From positions 62,001 through 126,000 of the forward strand of contig CAWCRN010000015.1 of NCBI GenBank assembly GCA_963797835.1: a stretch of DNA of 64,000 bases. The letters run 5' to 3'. The notes beneath the pieces were generated by a model. The model searched no databases, was not told the origin of the DNA, and worked only from the letters and a program-made list of their open reading frames with translations. This DNA comes from JBDTSW01 sp963797835. Its GTDB lineage: Bacteria > Actinomycetota > Thermoleophilia > Solirubrobacterales > 70-9. The stretch's first letter is position 1. The number at the start of each line of letters is the position of its first letter. This document shows, in pieces, positions 9,048 through 17,960 of the stretch. A program made the position numbers and the translations under genes.

Positions 9048-9675
9048 TTGAGCAGGAGAGCGGGATTTGCGAGTGCGGCAGTGACGGCGCTGGCGCTCGC
9101 CGCACCCGCGATCGCCGGATTGTCGACGGATGTGACCGTTGGGGACGACTTCTTCGACCCGGACACGGCGAGCCAGATCCTGGAAGCCTCGACACGACTG
9201 GTCGTGGGACGACGGCGTGCTGAACGCGCACAACGTCCGCCAGGACGCGAAGCTCTTCTACTCGGGCCCCACGACCAGCAATCCCAACGCGAGCTTCAGC
9301 TTCTCCCCCTCAGCCGGCACCTACCACTACTACTGCGAGGAGCACGGCACGAAGCGCGGGGGCATGGACGGCACCCTCAAGGTGAAGCCGGAGGTCGGGC
9401 CCGCCGACATCGACGGCTTCATCGTCACCTGGGGCGACCCGAGCGTCGCCGGCACCGTCCGCCACGACGTCCAGTACAAGATCGGAAACGGGAAGTGGAA
9501 GGACTGGGTCAGGAACGAGACCGACCTGGGCGCCGAGTTCGGCGCGGATGACGAGCCCGTGGACGTGAAGCCCGGCAAGACCTACCGGTTCCGCGCCCGC
9601 ACCGAGAAGGTCTCCAACCCGGACAAGCGCAGCGACTTCTCCCCGGCCGCCAAGCACACGGTGGACCCTCCCTAG
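9048..9675 (+). CDS. secreted cupredoxin-FN3 protein B
   Basis: Paralog of the preceding gene with the same layout: a signal peptide (AAVTALALAAPAIA), a cupredoxin domain and an FN3-like domain. Ligand candidates are His in NAHNVRQD, Cys/His in YYCEEHG and Met in RGGMDG. The FN3-like end has KIGNGKWKDW and GKTYRFRART. The start is a TTG at 9048, or a GTG at 9039 in the same frame; TACCCT lies about 20 bases upstream. At least one indel near 9170-9200 separates the signal peptide and first strands from the rest, so the residues around WSWDDG are uncertain. It follows copy A by 29 bases. Confidence 0.72.
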
Positions 9676-9718
9676 ACGCCTGCCGCCCTTGACGGCCGCG
9701 GTGGCGCCGGACTAGGCC

Positions 9719-11287
9719 CTAATCGGACTTGCGCAGGGTCCGGGCTCCGACCTTTGCGAGGGCGACGCCGCCGTCCTTGAGCGCCTTGACGCGCTGGCCG
9801 TTTCGCCCGTAGAGCAGGCGGGCGGAGGCGCGGAGGGCCTTGCCGAGCGTCTCGTCGTAGGGCTGCCACCACATGTCGCGCGTGAGGCCCGGCTCCCACG
9901 CGACCAGCTTCACCTCAACGCACTCATAGAGGCCGAACTTGGAGTGGGAGCGGCCGAGGCCCGAGTCCTTGACGCCGCCCCACGAGCACTGCATCGCGGC
10001 GTGGGTGTAGGAGTGGTCGTTGAGCCAGACCATGCCCGACTCGATCCGGCGCGCCATGCGCTCGCCCTTGGCGCGGTCGCGCGTCCAGACCGAGGCCCCG
10101 AGCCCGAACTGCGAGTCGTTGGCGCGCTCGATCGCCTCCTCTTCGTTCTCGACCGTGATGATCGGCACCACGGGCCCGAAGATCTCCTCCCTCATGATCC
10201 GCATCTCGTGGGTGACGCCGCCGAGGACGGTCGGCGCGATGAACTTGCCGCTGAACCCCGGCACCTCGCGCGGCCCGCCGGTGAGCCGCTCGGCGCCGTT
10301 GTCCAGCGCATCGTCGACGAGGTCGGAGACGATCTCGAACTGGTCGACGGAGACCATCGGCCCCGACTCGGTGCTCCAGCTCATCGGGTCGCCGACGGTC
10401 AGCTCGTTCGTGCGGCGAACCACTCCCTCGAGGAACTCGTCGGCCACGTCGCGGACGACGTAGGTGCGCTCGATGCCAGAGCAGGTCTGGCCGGAGTTCG
10501 CGAACCCGCCCCAGACGCAGCCCGAGATCGCGTTCTCGAGGTCGGCGTCGGCGCAGACGATCTGGGGGTCCTTGCCGCCCAGCTCGAGCACCGAGCCCTT
10601 CATCCGGGAGGCGCAGATCTCGCCGACCTTGCGCCCGACCTCGACCGAGCCGGTGAAGAACACCTTCCGGATCCCCGGCGACTCGCACAGCGCCTGGCCG
10701 ATGACGCCCCCTCCGTGGACCGTCCGGACGAGGCCCTCGGGGACGCCCGCCTGGTCGAAGATCGACTGGATCCGCTCCCCAAGGAGCGGGGTGAGGCTGG
10801 CCGGCTTGAGCACGACGCCGTTACCGGCCATCAGCGCCAGGGCCACCTCGCCGAACGGAATGGACCACGGATAGTTCCACGGCGAGATCACTGCGACGAC
10901 GCCGTGCGGCTCATAGGTGAACTTCGACTGCTTGGTCGCGAACAGCGCCTGGCGCATCGGGATCGGCTCGTCGTCGAGGATCGCGGGGGCGTTGTCGGCG
11001 CACCAGTTGAGCGCGTCGATCGTGGGCACGACCTCCATCGTGTAGCTCTCGGTGATCGGCTTGCCCTGCTCGCGGGTCAGGAGCTGGGCGACGTCGTCCA
11101 TCTCGTCCACCAGGACGTCGGCCGCCCGCCGCATGTAGCGGGCGCGGTCCTGGAGCGACAGCGCCGCCCAGAAGGGCTGGACCTCGGCGACCTCGGCGAC
11201 CAACCCGTCGACGTCGGCCGGCTCGATCGTCTCGACCGTGCCGACCAACTCGCCGGTGGCGGGGTTGAAGGATTCGAGCTGCCCCAT
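9719..11287 (-). CDS. NAD(P)-dependent aldehyde dehydrogenase (succinate-semialdehyde dehydrogenase type)
   Basis: A 522-residue aldehyde dehydrogenase, intact. Visible are the N-terminal FNPATGELVG, cofactor-binding ISPWNYPW (about residue 135), the glycine motif FTGSVEVGRKV, general-base Glu in LELGGKDPQI (about 250) and the nucleophile Cys in NSGQTCSGIER (about 285), then EEIFGPVVPI. The C-terminus is about 40 residues longer than in typical GabD, with a tryptophan-rich DMWWQPYDE stretch. A single gene on the minus strand, divergent from an esterase; the 100-base space between them contains a structured repeat. Substrate cannot be read from sequence. Confidence 0.88.
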   Translation of the reverse strand: MGQLESFNPATGELVGTVETIEPADVDGLVAEVAEVQPFWAALSLQDRARYMRRAADVLVDEMDDVAQLLTREQGKPITESYTMEVVPTIDALNWCADNAPAILDDEPIPMRQALFATKQSKFTYEPHGVVAVISPWNYPWSIPFGEVALALMAGNGVVLKPASLTPLLGERIQSIFDQAGVPEGLVRTVHGGGVIGQALCESPGIRKVFFTGSVEVGRKVGEICASRMKGSVLELGGKDPQIVCADADLENAISGCVWGGFANSGQTCSGIERTYVVRDVADEFLEGVVRRTNELTVGDPMSWSTESGPMVSVDQFEIVSDLVDDALDNGAERLTGGPREVPGFSGKFIAPTVLGGVTHEMRIMREEIFGPVVPIITVENEEEAIERANDSQFGLGASVWTRDRAKGERMARRIESGMVWLNDHSYTHAAMQCSWGGVKDSGLGRSHSKFGLYECVEVKLVAWEPGLTRDMWWQPYDETLGKALRASARLLYGRNGQRVKALKDGGVALAKVGARTLRKSD

Positions 11288-11303
11288 CGGGAAGGCATTC
11301 TAG

Positions 11304-11355
11304 GCCGGAACACACCGTGTTCCGGCAGGAGCATGTAAGGCGGGCATTGCCCCGC
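11304..11355. repeat. two-hairpin dispersed repeat, family B copy 1
   Basis: A perfect 10-bp stem GCCGGAACAC/GTGTTCCGGC with loop ACC (11304-11326), then the linker AGGAGCATGTAAG, then a second short hairpin built on GCGGG/CCCGC (11340-11355). A second copy with the same order and compensatory stem changes is at 61405-61456. Here it lies between divergent aldehyde dehydrogenase and esterase genes. Confidence 0.75.
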
Positions 11356-11372
11356 AAGAGATTGGAGGCCGG

Positions 11373-11378
11373 TAGCGT
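11373..11378 (+). promoter_or_regulatory. -10 hexamer TAGCGT of the esterase gene
   Basis: TAGCGT fits TANNNT and lies 10 bases before the ATG at 11389, so the transcript would start at or just before the start codon. Confidence 0.45.
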
Positions 11379-11388
11379 CTCGGGTCGA

Positions 11389-12048
11389 ATGCCCCTGGAC
11401 GACCTCGTCCACCGCCACCGTCCCGCCGCCGGCGACCCGCAGGGGGCGCTCGTGCTGCTGCAGGGACGTGGAGTGGACGAGAACGACCTCTTCCCCCTCC
11501 TCGACATCCTCGATCCCGAGCAGCGCCTTGCCGGGTTCACCCCGCGGGCCCCGCTGACCCCGCCCGGTCACGTGGGCAACCACTGGTACGTGGTCCCTCG
11601 CGTCGGCCATCCCGACCCGGAGACCTTCCTGTCGACTTACGGCCTCCTCGGAGACTGGCTGGACTCGGTCGCCGACGAGACCGGGATCGCGCCGGAGCGC
11701 CTGGTCCTGGGCGGCTTCTCCCAGGGCGGGGTCATGGCCTACGCGATGGGACTCGGGCGTGGCCGCCCGCACCCGGCGGCGATCATCGCGCTCTCCTCGT
11801 TCGTACCGACCGTGGAGGGCTGGGAGCCGGACTTCACGGGCCGTGGAGACCTGCCCGTCTACCACTCCCACGGGGTGGCGGACCCGATCATCGGGATCGA
11901 GTACGGCCGCGCCGTCCGCGACCTCCTCGAGGGCAAGGTCGACCTCACGTATCGCGAGCACCCCGGCGGGCACAACATCGACCCACGTGCGTTCGAAGAG
12001 ATGCCGGAGCTGGTCTCCCGCGCTACCCTCCCCGTGGGGGAACCTTGA
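11389..12048 (+). CDS. alpha/beta hydrolase, carboxylesterase/phospholipase family
   Basis: A 219-residue serine hydrolase of the carboxylesterase (abhydrolase_2) type. The oxyanion region is LLQGRGVDENDLF near residue 30, the nucleophile serine is in GGFSQGGVMA (about 105-114), the acid is likely Asp in SHGVADPII, and the histidine is in HPGGHNID near the C-terminus. Such enzymes cleave short acyl esters or lysophospholipids; the substrate is not evident. Its TGA is overlapped by the TTG of the third cupredoxin gene (TTGA at 12045-12048), so the two are probably co-transcribed. Confidence 0.87.
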   Translation: MPLDDLVHRHRPAAGDPQGALVLLQGRGVDENDLFPLLDILDPEQRLAGFTPRAPLTPPGHVGNHWYVVPRVGHPDPETFLSTYGLLGDWLDSVADETGIAPERLVLGGFSQGGVMAYAMGLGRGRPHPAAIIALSSFVPTVEGWEPDFTGRGDLPVYHSHGVADPIIGIEYGRAVRDLLEGKVDLTYREHPGGHNIDPRAFEEMPELVSRATLPVGEP

Positions 12049-12677
12049 GGCGGGCATCTTTCATCGCAGGGCTGGCGGCGACGCTTGGGACCATCTGGGC
12101 GGCGCCCGCGTCGGCCGGCGTACCGGTGAACATCGACGTCTATGACTGGAACTTCCTTCCGAAGGAAGCGGAGCACTCCGTCCTCGGGACCGGCGTCATC
12201 TGGGACTGGAACGGGGGCAGCGGGACGACGCAGGACGAGCACAACGTCCGCGAGGACTCGAAGCTCTTCCGCTCGCCCCTCCAGGACGAGGGGACGTTCC
12301 AGATCTCTCCGTCGGCGGGCACCTACCACTACTACTGCGAGCCGCACCTCGACTCGAACGACATGCAGGCCGAGCTCAAGATCACGCCCGCCTACACCGA
12401 GCTCTCGAACCCGGACGAGCTTCGCATCGTCTGGGCGCAGGACGACAGCGACACCGGCGACCGCTTCGACGTCCGCTACCGGGTCGGGATGGGCCCGTTC
12501 AAGACCTGGAAGAAGGACACGGCCAGGCTTTCGGAGCGATTCGGCCGCCAGGACGAGCCGGTCGACGTGAAGCCCGGCAAGACGTACACGTTCAAGGTGC
12601 GGACCGGCCTCGCGTCGAACCCCACCAAGCAGAGCAAGTACTCGCCGCAGCTCGTGGTCGAGGTCCCCGCGCGCTGA
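12045..12677 (+). CDS. secreted cupredoxin-FN3 protein C
   Basis: Third paralog, with an intact frame of 210 residues, and therefore the best template for the family. The TTG start overlaps the esterase stop. Signal peptide of about 24 residues ending APASAG, then the cupredoxin domain with copper-ligand candidates His in DEHNVRED, Cys/His in YYCEPH and Met in SNDMQAE. The spacing CxxHxxxxxxM is close to plastocyanin/azurin-type loops. The C-terminal domain repeats the pattern seen in A and B (RYRVGMGPFKTW, GKTYTFKVRT). Copper binding is inferred from ligands only. Confidence 0.82.
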   Translation: MRRASFIAGLAATLGTIWAAPASAGVPVNIDVYDWNFLPKEAEHSVLGTGVIWDWNGGSGTTQDEHNVREDSKLFRSPLQDEGTFQISPSAGTYHYYCEPHLDSNDMQAELKITPAYTELSNPDELRIVWAQDDSDTGDRFDVRYRVGMGPFKTWKKDTARLSERFGRQDEPVDVKPGKTYTFKVRTGLASNPTKQSKYSPQLVVEVPAR

Positions 12678-12687
12678 CGTAACGGCC

Positions 12688-14022
12688 CTACGAGATCCGT
12701 CGCCGGATCTCCTCCAACCGCCGCGAGAGCTCGGCCTCCCAGCCGCGGTCGGTCGGCTCGTAGAAGCGCTCGCCCTGGACGTCGTCGGGCAGGAGCGGCT
12801 GTGCGGCGACGGCGTCGGGCTGGTCGTGTGAGTAGACGTAGCCCTCCCCCCGCCCGAGCTGCTTGGCGCCCGGATAGTGAGCGTCGCGCAGATAGTCCGG
12901 GGGTGGCTTCGCGCCGTGCTCGCGGAGGTGTCGCTTCGCCGCGCCGATGCCCTCAGTCGAGGCGTTCGACTTCGGCGCCAGCGCCAGGTACACCGCCGCC
13001 TGGGCGAGGTTGAGCTGGCACTCGGGCAGCCCGACCCGGTCGACTGCCTGGGCGGCCGCGTTGGCGACCACCAGGGCCATCGGGTCGGCGTTGCCCACGT
13101 CCTCCGACGCCAGGATCACCATCCGGCGGGCGATGAACCGCGGGTCCTCCCCGCCCTCGAGCATCACCGCCAGGTAGTAGAGGGAGGCGTCGGGATCGGA
13201 GCCGCGGGTGGCCTTGATCCACGCGGAGATGTAGTCGTAGTGCTGGTCCCCCTCGCGGTCGAAGCGAACCGCCTTGCGCTGGAGAGCGTCCTCCGCCGTG
13301 GCGAGGTCGACGCCCTGGCCGGCCGCGCGGGCGGCCTCGACCGCGCGCTCGAGGGCGCCGAGCGCGATCCGGGCATCGCCGCCCGAGCGGGTCGCCAAGA
13401 GCTCGACCGCGTCGTCGTCCACCTCCGGAGGCTCGGCGATGCCGCGCTCGGGGTCGTCCAGCGCCCGGCGCACGAGCTGTTCGATCTCGGGCGGGCCGAG
13501 CGGGGCCAGCTCGTAGATCTGCGCGCGGGAGAGCAGCGCCGAGTTGACCTCGAAGTAGGGGTTCTCGGTGGTCGCCCCGATCAGGGTCACGAGGCCCTCC
13601 TCCACGGCGGGAAGCAGCGCGTCCTGCTGGGCCTTGTTGAAGCGGTGGATCTCGTCGAGGAAGAAGATCGTCGGCCGGTTCGACGCGCGCCGACGCTCCG
13701 TGGCCCGCTCGATCATCGCCCGCACCTCGGCTCGGCCCGCGTTGACGGCCGACTCCTCCTCGAACGCCCCGCGCGCGGCGGCGGCCATGATCCGCGCGAG
13801 CGTCGTCTTCCCGGAGCCCGGCGGCCCGTAGAGGATCGCCGAATGCGGCTCGCCCGCCTCGATCGCGATGCGAAGCGGCGAGTCGATCCGCAGCAGCTCC
13901 TCCTGGCCGACCAGCTCGTCGAGCGTGCGCGGGCGCATCCGCACGGCCAGCGGGGCCTCCGAGGCGGGCACCGGCGTGCGCCCGCCGTCGCGCTCGTCAG
14001 GCGTGTCGAACAATCTCTCCAT
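12688..14022 (-). CDS. rarA: replication-associated recombination protein A (RarA/MgsA, AAA+ ATPase)
   Basis: Clamp-loader-like AAA+ ATPase acting at stalled replication forks. The 444-residue length matches the family. Visible motifs are RPRTLDELVGQEELL before the ATPase, Walker A GPPGSGKTT (about residues 65-73), Walker B IFFLDEIHRFNKAQQD (about 119-134), sensor-1 GATTENP, and the C-terminal tetramerisation domain with SDPDASLYYLAVML and GNADPMALVVA. Intact. It is divergent from the M20 peptidase gene; the 92-base space contains a small palindrome (14053-14067) that recurs elsewhere in the window. Confidence 0.94.
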   Translation of the reverse strand: MERLFDTPDERDGGRTPVPASEAPLAVRMRPRTLDELVGQEELLRIDSPLRIAIEAGEPHSAILYGPPGSGKTTLARIMAAAARGAFEEESAVNAGRAEVRAMIERATERRRASNRPTIFFLDEIHRFNKAQQDALLPAVEEGLVTLIGATTENPYFEVNSALLSRAQIYELAPLGPPEIEQLVRRALDDPERGIAEPPEVDDDAVELLATRSGGDARIALGALERAVEAARAAGQGVDLATAEDALQRKAVRFDREGDQHYDYISAWIKATRGSDPDASLYYLAVMLEGGEDPRFIARRMVILASEDVGNADPMALVVANAAAQAVDRVGLPECQLNLAQAAVYLALAPKSNASTEGIGAAKRHLREHGAKPPPDYLRDAHYPGAKQLGRGEGYVYSHDQPDAVAAQPLLPDDVQGERFYEPTDRGWEAELSRRLEEIRRRIS

Positions 14023-14052
14023 GCGAAACCACCGCGAAGTGTCCTGGATAGG

Positions 14053-14067
14053 TGTTGCAGGACAACA
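14053..14067. repeat. small palindrome TGTTG-CAGGA-CAACA
   Basis: Five-base arms around the spacer CAGGA, between divergent rarA and the M20 peptidase. The same spacer with arms CTGTCG/CGACAG occurs at 60005-60021. Possibly a regulator-binding site; I do not recognise the protein. Confidence 0.35.
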
Positions 14068-14102
14068 GCAGGGCAGGACAGCCGCCGCGCGGAGGCGGTG
14101 GG

Positions 14103-14108
14103 TACGCT
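14103..14108 (+). promoter_or_regulatory. -10 hexamer TACGCT of the M20 peptidase gene
   Basis: TACGCT ends 6 bases before the ATG at 14115; no Shine-Dalgarno sequence fits between them, so a leaderless mRNA is predicted. Confidence 0.55.
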
Positions 14109-14114
14109 GGTTCG

Positions 14115-15458
14115 ATGGAGAGCGTGACCAGCTCCGCGCTGGGCCAGGAGGCCGTGGACCTCCTCTGCGAGCTGATCCGCATCGACACCTCGAACCCGCC
14201 CAACAAGGAGCTGCCGGTGCAGGAGCTGCTCGCCGAGCGGCTGAGCGACGCCGGCTTCGAGTGCGAGCTGCTCGCGGCCGACGACCCCGAGCGCCCGAAC
14301 CTGATCGCGCGGCTGCGAGGCGACGAGCCCGGCCCGACCCTCTGCCTGCTGGGGCACGCCGACACCGTCCCCGCCGAGGACGCGGCGGACTGGAGCTTCT
14401 CCCCGTGGGCGGGCGACGTGGTCGACGGCGAGGTGCGCGGGCGCGGCGCCCAGGACATGAAGGACCAGGTGGCGGCCGAGGCGGCGGCGTGCATCGCGCT
14501 GGCCCGCGACGGGTGGCGGCCGAGGGGCGAGCTGCTGTTCGTGTGCACCGCCGACGAGGAGGCGGGCGCGACGCTGGGAGCGAAATGGCTGTGCGAGGCG
14601 CACCCCGACAAGGTGCGCGCCGACCTCGTCATCAACGAGGGGGGTGGGCCCGTCTTCGAGTTCGAGGGGCGACGTCTCTACACGCTGTGCGTCGGCGAGA
14701 AGGGCGTCTGGCGCTTTCGCCTCAGAACGCACGGCAAGGCCGGACACGGGTCGGTCCCCTCGCTGGGCGACAACGCACTGCTGAAGCTGGCGCCGCTCCT
14801 GGAGAAGCTCCGCGAGCAGCCGCCGCCGGAGCCGACCGAGGCCGGGATCGAGTTCCTCGCGGGGGTGCTGGAGCGCGACCTCGCCGGGGCGGGCCCGGAC
14901 GAGCTGGCAGCGGCGCTCGCCGAGGTCCGTGAGCGCTCGCCACTGCTGGCCGCCTACCTCGCGGAGCCGATGCTGGGCGTGACCCTGGTGCCCACGATGG
15001 CTTCGGGCTCGGTAAAGGACAACGTGATCCCGGGAAGCGCCGAGGTGCTGGTCGACTGCCGCGTGCCCCCCGGCCTGGGAGAGGCCGAGGTGCGGGAGCG
15101 GCTCGAGGCGTTCTTCGGGGACACCCTGGACGGCGCGGCGATTGAGTTCACGCACAGCGTCACAGGCAACGCATCGCCGGCGCAGAGCCCCCTGGCCGAC
15201 TCGATCGCGGCCTGGGTCGAGGCCAGCGACCCGGGCGCGGGCGTGGTGCCGATCGTCATGCCCGGCTTCTCCGACAGCCACTGGTGGCGCAAGGCGTTCG
15301 GGGCGGCGACCACCGTCTACGGCTTCGCCCCGCAGCGCGACATGAGCCTGTTCGAGGCCTCCCCTCTCGTCCACTCGGCGGACGAGCGGGTGAAGGCGTC
15401 GGACGTCGAGTTCGCCGCCAGCTTCTTCCGCGACATCGCCACCGAGGTACTGGGGTGA
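14115..15458 (+). CDS. M20/M25/M40 family zinc metallopeptidase
   Basis: Cytosolic di-zinc amidohydrolase of the ArgE/DapE/carboxypeptidase-G2 family, 447 residues, intact. Metal ligands are in GHADTVPAED (HxD, about residues 80-89), GRGAQDMKDQ (about 113-122) and TADEEAGA (catalytic Glu pair, about 158). The lid/dimerisation domain spans roughly residues 200-330. The specific substrate (a peptide or N-acyl amino acid) is not determinable. Its TGA is overlapped by the GTG of the DUF1385 gene. Confidence 0.88.
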   Translation: MESVTSSALGQEAVDLLCELIRIDTSNPPNKELPVQELLAERLSDAGFECELLAADDPERPNLIARLRGDEPGPTLCLLGHADTVPAEDAADWSFSPWAGDVVDGEVRGRGAQDMKDQVAAEAAACIALARDGWRPRGELLFVCTADEEAGATLGAKWLCEAHPDKVRADLVINEGGGPVFEFEGRRLYTLCVGEKGVWRFRLRTHGKAGHGSVPSLGDNALLKLAPLLEKLREQPPPEPTEAGIEFLAGVLERDLAGAGPDELAAALAEVRERSPLLAAYLAEPMLGVTLVPTMASGSVKDNVIPGSAEVLVDCRVPPGLGEAEVRERLEAFFGDTLDGAAIEFTHSVTGNASPAQSPLADSIAAWVEASDPGAGVVPIVMPGFSDSHWWRKAFGAATTVYGFAPQRDMSLFEASPLVHSADERVKASDVEFAASFFRDIATEVLG

Positions 15459-16330
15459 GCGAGAACGGCGTCGCTCCCGAGGACGAGGCGCGCGAAAAGC
15501 CGATCCGCCTCGGCGGGATGGCCCTTCGCAACGGTCTGCTGATCCACGGCCCGACCTCCTGGGCCGCGGCGGCGCGGGCGCCCGACGGATCTATCGAGGT
15601 CGCATCGGGCCCGAAGCCCGCCTTCGCCCAGGGCCGGCTGGGATCGGTGCCCGGGTTCCGCGGACCACTGCGGCTGGCCGAGGGCCTCGCGGTGGTGCCG
15701 ATCGCCCGCTGGCGCCTGCGCTCGGCCCGGCTCCCCCTGGAGGACAGGCGGGTGATCCTCGCCGCGCTCGCAACAGCGGCCGCGAGCGGCCTGGCCCGGC
15801 GCTGGCGCGCCGGTTCCGACTCGACATCCGGGGCGACCCTCCGCGAGGGCGTCGTGTCCGTGCTGGGGATGGCGCCAGCCGTGATGGCCCTGCGCGACCA
15901 CGACCTGGCGGCCTACCACGGGGTCGAGCACAAGGCGATCGGCGCCTACGAGAAAGGCTCGCTGGATCCCAACGACGCCCCGAAGGAGCACGAGCGCTGC
16001 GGCTCGAACCTGATCGCGCCGATGCTCGCCTTCTCGGTCGCCGGGCAGGTCGCGACCGAGCGCCTGATCGAGCGGCCCGGGCCGATGGCGCGCGCCGCCG
16101 CGGGCACCGGCGCGGTCTCGGCCGCCGTCGAGGTCTTCGCCTATGCCGAGCGCAACCCGGAGTCGTCGCTGGGCCGGGCGGTCCACCGGGTGGGCCACGA
16201 GATCCAGCGCCTCCTCTCGACCCGCGAGCCCAACCCCGAGCAGATCGAGGTCGGCGTAGCCGCCCTCGCGGCGGTTCTTCGGGAGGAGGGCAGATTGCAG
16301 GGCTCGGGCGATGTTGCCGATACCGTCTAG
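15455..16330 (+). CDS. DUF1385 family integral membrane protein
   Basis: Function unknown; a conserved family in Actinobacteria and Firmicutes. Family hallmarks are GGMALRNGLLIHGP near residue 20, the membrane-edge YHGVEHKAIGAYE (about residue 150), and ERCGSNL further on. Hydrophobic segments follow around residues 105-120, 128-145, 185-205 and 215-235. The start GTG at 15455 overlaps the M20 peptidase stop (GTGA). The tail is hydrophilic. It precedes the FtsH-like gene by 18 bases, so the three genes may form one unit. Confidence 0.85.
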   Translation: MSENGVAPEDEAREKPIRLGGMALRNGLLIHGPTSWAAAARAPDGSIEVASGPKPAFAQGRLGSVPGFRGPLRLAEGLAVVPIARWRLRSARLPLEDRRVILAALATAAASGLARRWRAGSDSTSGATLREGVVSVLGMAPAVMALRDHDLAAYHGVEHKAIGAYEKGSLDPNDAPKEHERCGSNLIAPMLAFSVAGQVATERLIERPGPMARAAAGTGAVSAAVEVFAYAERNPESSLGRAVHRVGHEIQRLLSTREPNPEQIEVGVAALAAVLREEGRLQGSGDVADTV

Positions 16331-16348
16331 GCGAGGCATGTACCCCGC

Positions 16349-17947
16349 GTGGAGGCCTTGCGCCAAGTGATCGACCTGACAGCAATCCTCGGGATCGAGT
16401 GGGACTCGATCAAGTACGACCTCGGGATCATCGTCCCGATGATCTTCCTGGGGATCATCTGCTACTTCATGTGGAAGACGCTGCGGCTGATGCCGCGGAC
16501 GAAGCCGCAGGAGATCAGCGCGAGGTCGAAGTCAGCGGTCACCTGGGCCGACGTCGCCGGGGTGGACGAGACCAAGGACGAGCTGCGCGAGGTCGTCGAG
16601 TTCCTCTCCGATCCGCAACGGTTCAAGCGCCTGGGGGCCAAGGTCCCCAAGGGCATCCTCCTCCACGGGCCGCCCGGCACCGGGAAGACCCTGCTGGCGA
16701 AGGCCGTCGCCCATGAGTCGGGCGCCAGCTTCCTCAGCCAATCCGCCTCGTCGTTCATCGAGATGTTCGCCGGCCTCGGGGCGGCGCGCATCCGCCGGCT
16801 GTTCAAGGAGGCGCGCGAGAACGCGCCCGCGATCGTGTTCATCGACGAGCTGGACGCCGTGGGCGCCGCGCGCGGCTCGGACGTCTCGGGTGAGCGCGAT
16901 CAGACCCTGAACCAGCTCCTGGTGGAGATGGACGGGTTCGACGGGCGGGACAACGTCGTGGTGATGGCGGCGTCCAACCTGCTCGAGAAGCTCGACAAGG
17001 CCTTGCTTCGCCCCGGGCGCTTCGACCGCCAGGTGTTCGTGCCGCCGCCCGACATGCGCGGCCGCCAGCAGATCCTCGAGGTGCACGCCAAGGGCAAGCC
17101 GCTGGCCCAGGACATCGACCTCGAGCGCGTCGCCCGACACGCGGCCGGGCTGACCGGCGCCGACCTCGCCAACCTCGTGAACGAGGCGGCGATCCTGGCC
17201 GGCCGAAAGGAGCGCGACTTCATCGCCCAGGCCGACTTCGAGAACGCGTTCGAGCGCGTGATCGCCGGCCTTCAGACACGCAAGGTCATCACCGACCACG
17301 AGAAGAGGGTGGTCGCGTGGCACGAGGCCGGTCACGCCCTCGTCTCCGAGCTGCTTCCGACCGTCGACAAGGTCCAGAAGGTCTCGATCGTCCCCCGCGG
17401 GAAGGCCCTCGGCTACACGCTCAACCTGCCCCAGGAGGATCGCTACCTGAAGTCCCGCCAGGAGCTGATCGACTACATGAAGATGCTGCTGGCGGGCCGG
17501 GTCTCGGAGCAGATCACGTTCGGGAAGGTGACGACCGGCGCCTCCGACGATCTCAAGCGGGTGACCGAGATCGCCCGCTCGATGGTCTTCGAGTACGGGA
17601 TGGGCACCGTCATCCGCTCGCACCAGGTCCCCTCCGACGACTTCACCGTCTCCGAGTCGCTGCGCCAGACCCGCGACGAGGAGGTGCAGGAGATCGCCGA
17701 GGAGTCCTACCGCGGCGCCCACCGCCTGCTGACCGACCATCGCGACCTGCTGGACGAGATCGCCGAGCGCCTGCTCGCAAACGAGGTGATCGAGCGTGAC
17801 GAGATCCGCGAGATCATGGACCGCCACCGCGCCGGTAAGCCGCCGCTTCGCGAGTTCCGGATCACGGAGGAGGACGGCGCCGAGGCCGAGGCCGCCGGCA
17901 CCGTCGTCGAGGCCTTGGCCGCCGAGCCGCCGCAGGAGCCTGAATAG
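16349..17947 (+). CDS. ftsH: FtsH-family AAA+ zinc metalloprotease with a minimal membrane anchor
   Basis: ATP-dependent membrane protease. One hydrophobic segment (about residues 24-43), then AAA+ with Walker A GPPGTGKT (107-114), pore loop MFAGLGAAR, Walker B IVFIDELDAVG, and the second region of homology LLRPGRFDRQV. The protease zinc site HEAGH is at about 325-329, with the third ligand probably in ASDDLKRVTEIAR. At 532 residues it is about 110 shorter than E. coli FtsH, and it has no room for the second transmembrane helix and extracytoplasmic domain. Intact; GTG start. It may be a paralog in addition to a full-length FtsH elsewhere. Confidence 0.9.
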   Translation: MEALRQVIDLTAILGIEWDSIKYDLGIIVPMIFLGIICYFMWKTLRLMPRTKPQEISARSKSAVTWADVAGVDETKDELREVVEFLSDPQRFKRLGAKVPKGILLHGPPGTGKTLLAKAVAHESGASFLSQSASSFIEMFAGLGAARIRRLFKEARENAPAIVFIDELDAVGAARGSDVSGERDQTLNQLLVEMDGFDGRDNVVVMAASNLLEKLDKALLRPGRFDRQVFVPPPDMRGRQQILEVHAKGKPLAQDIDLERVARHAAGLTGADLANLVNEAAILAGRKERDFIAQADFENAFERVIAGLQTRKVITDHEKRVVAWHEAGHALVSELLPTVDKVQKVSIVPRGKALGYTLNLPQEDRYLKSRQELIDYMKMLLAGRVSEQITFGKVTTGASDDLKRVTEIARSMVFEYGMGTVIRSHQVPSDDFTVSESLRQTRDEEVQEIAEESYRGAHRLLTDHRDLLDEIAERLLANEVIERDEIREIMDRHRAGKPPLREFRITEEDGAEAEAAGTVVEALAAEPPQEPE

Positions 17948-17960
17948 ACTCGGCGCTGAC

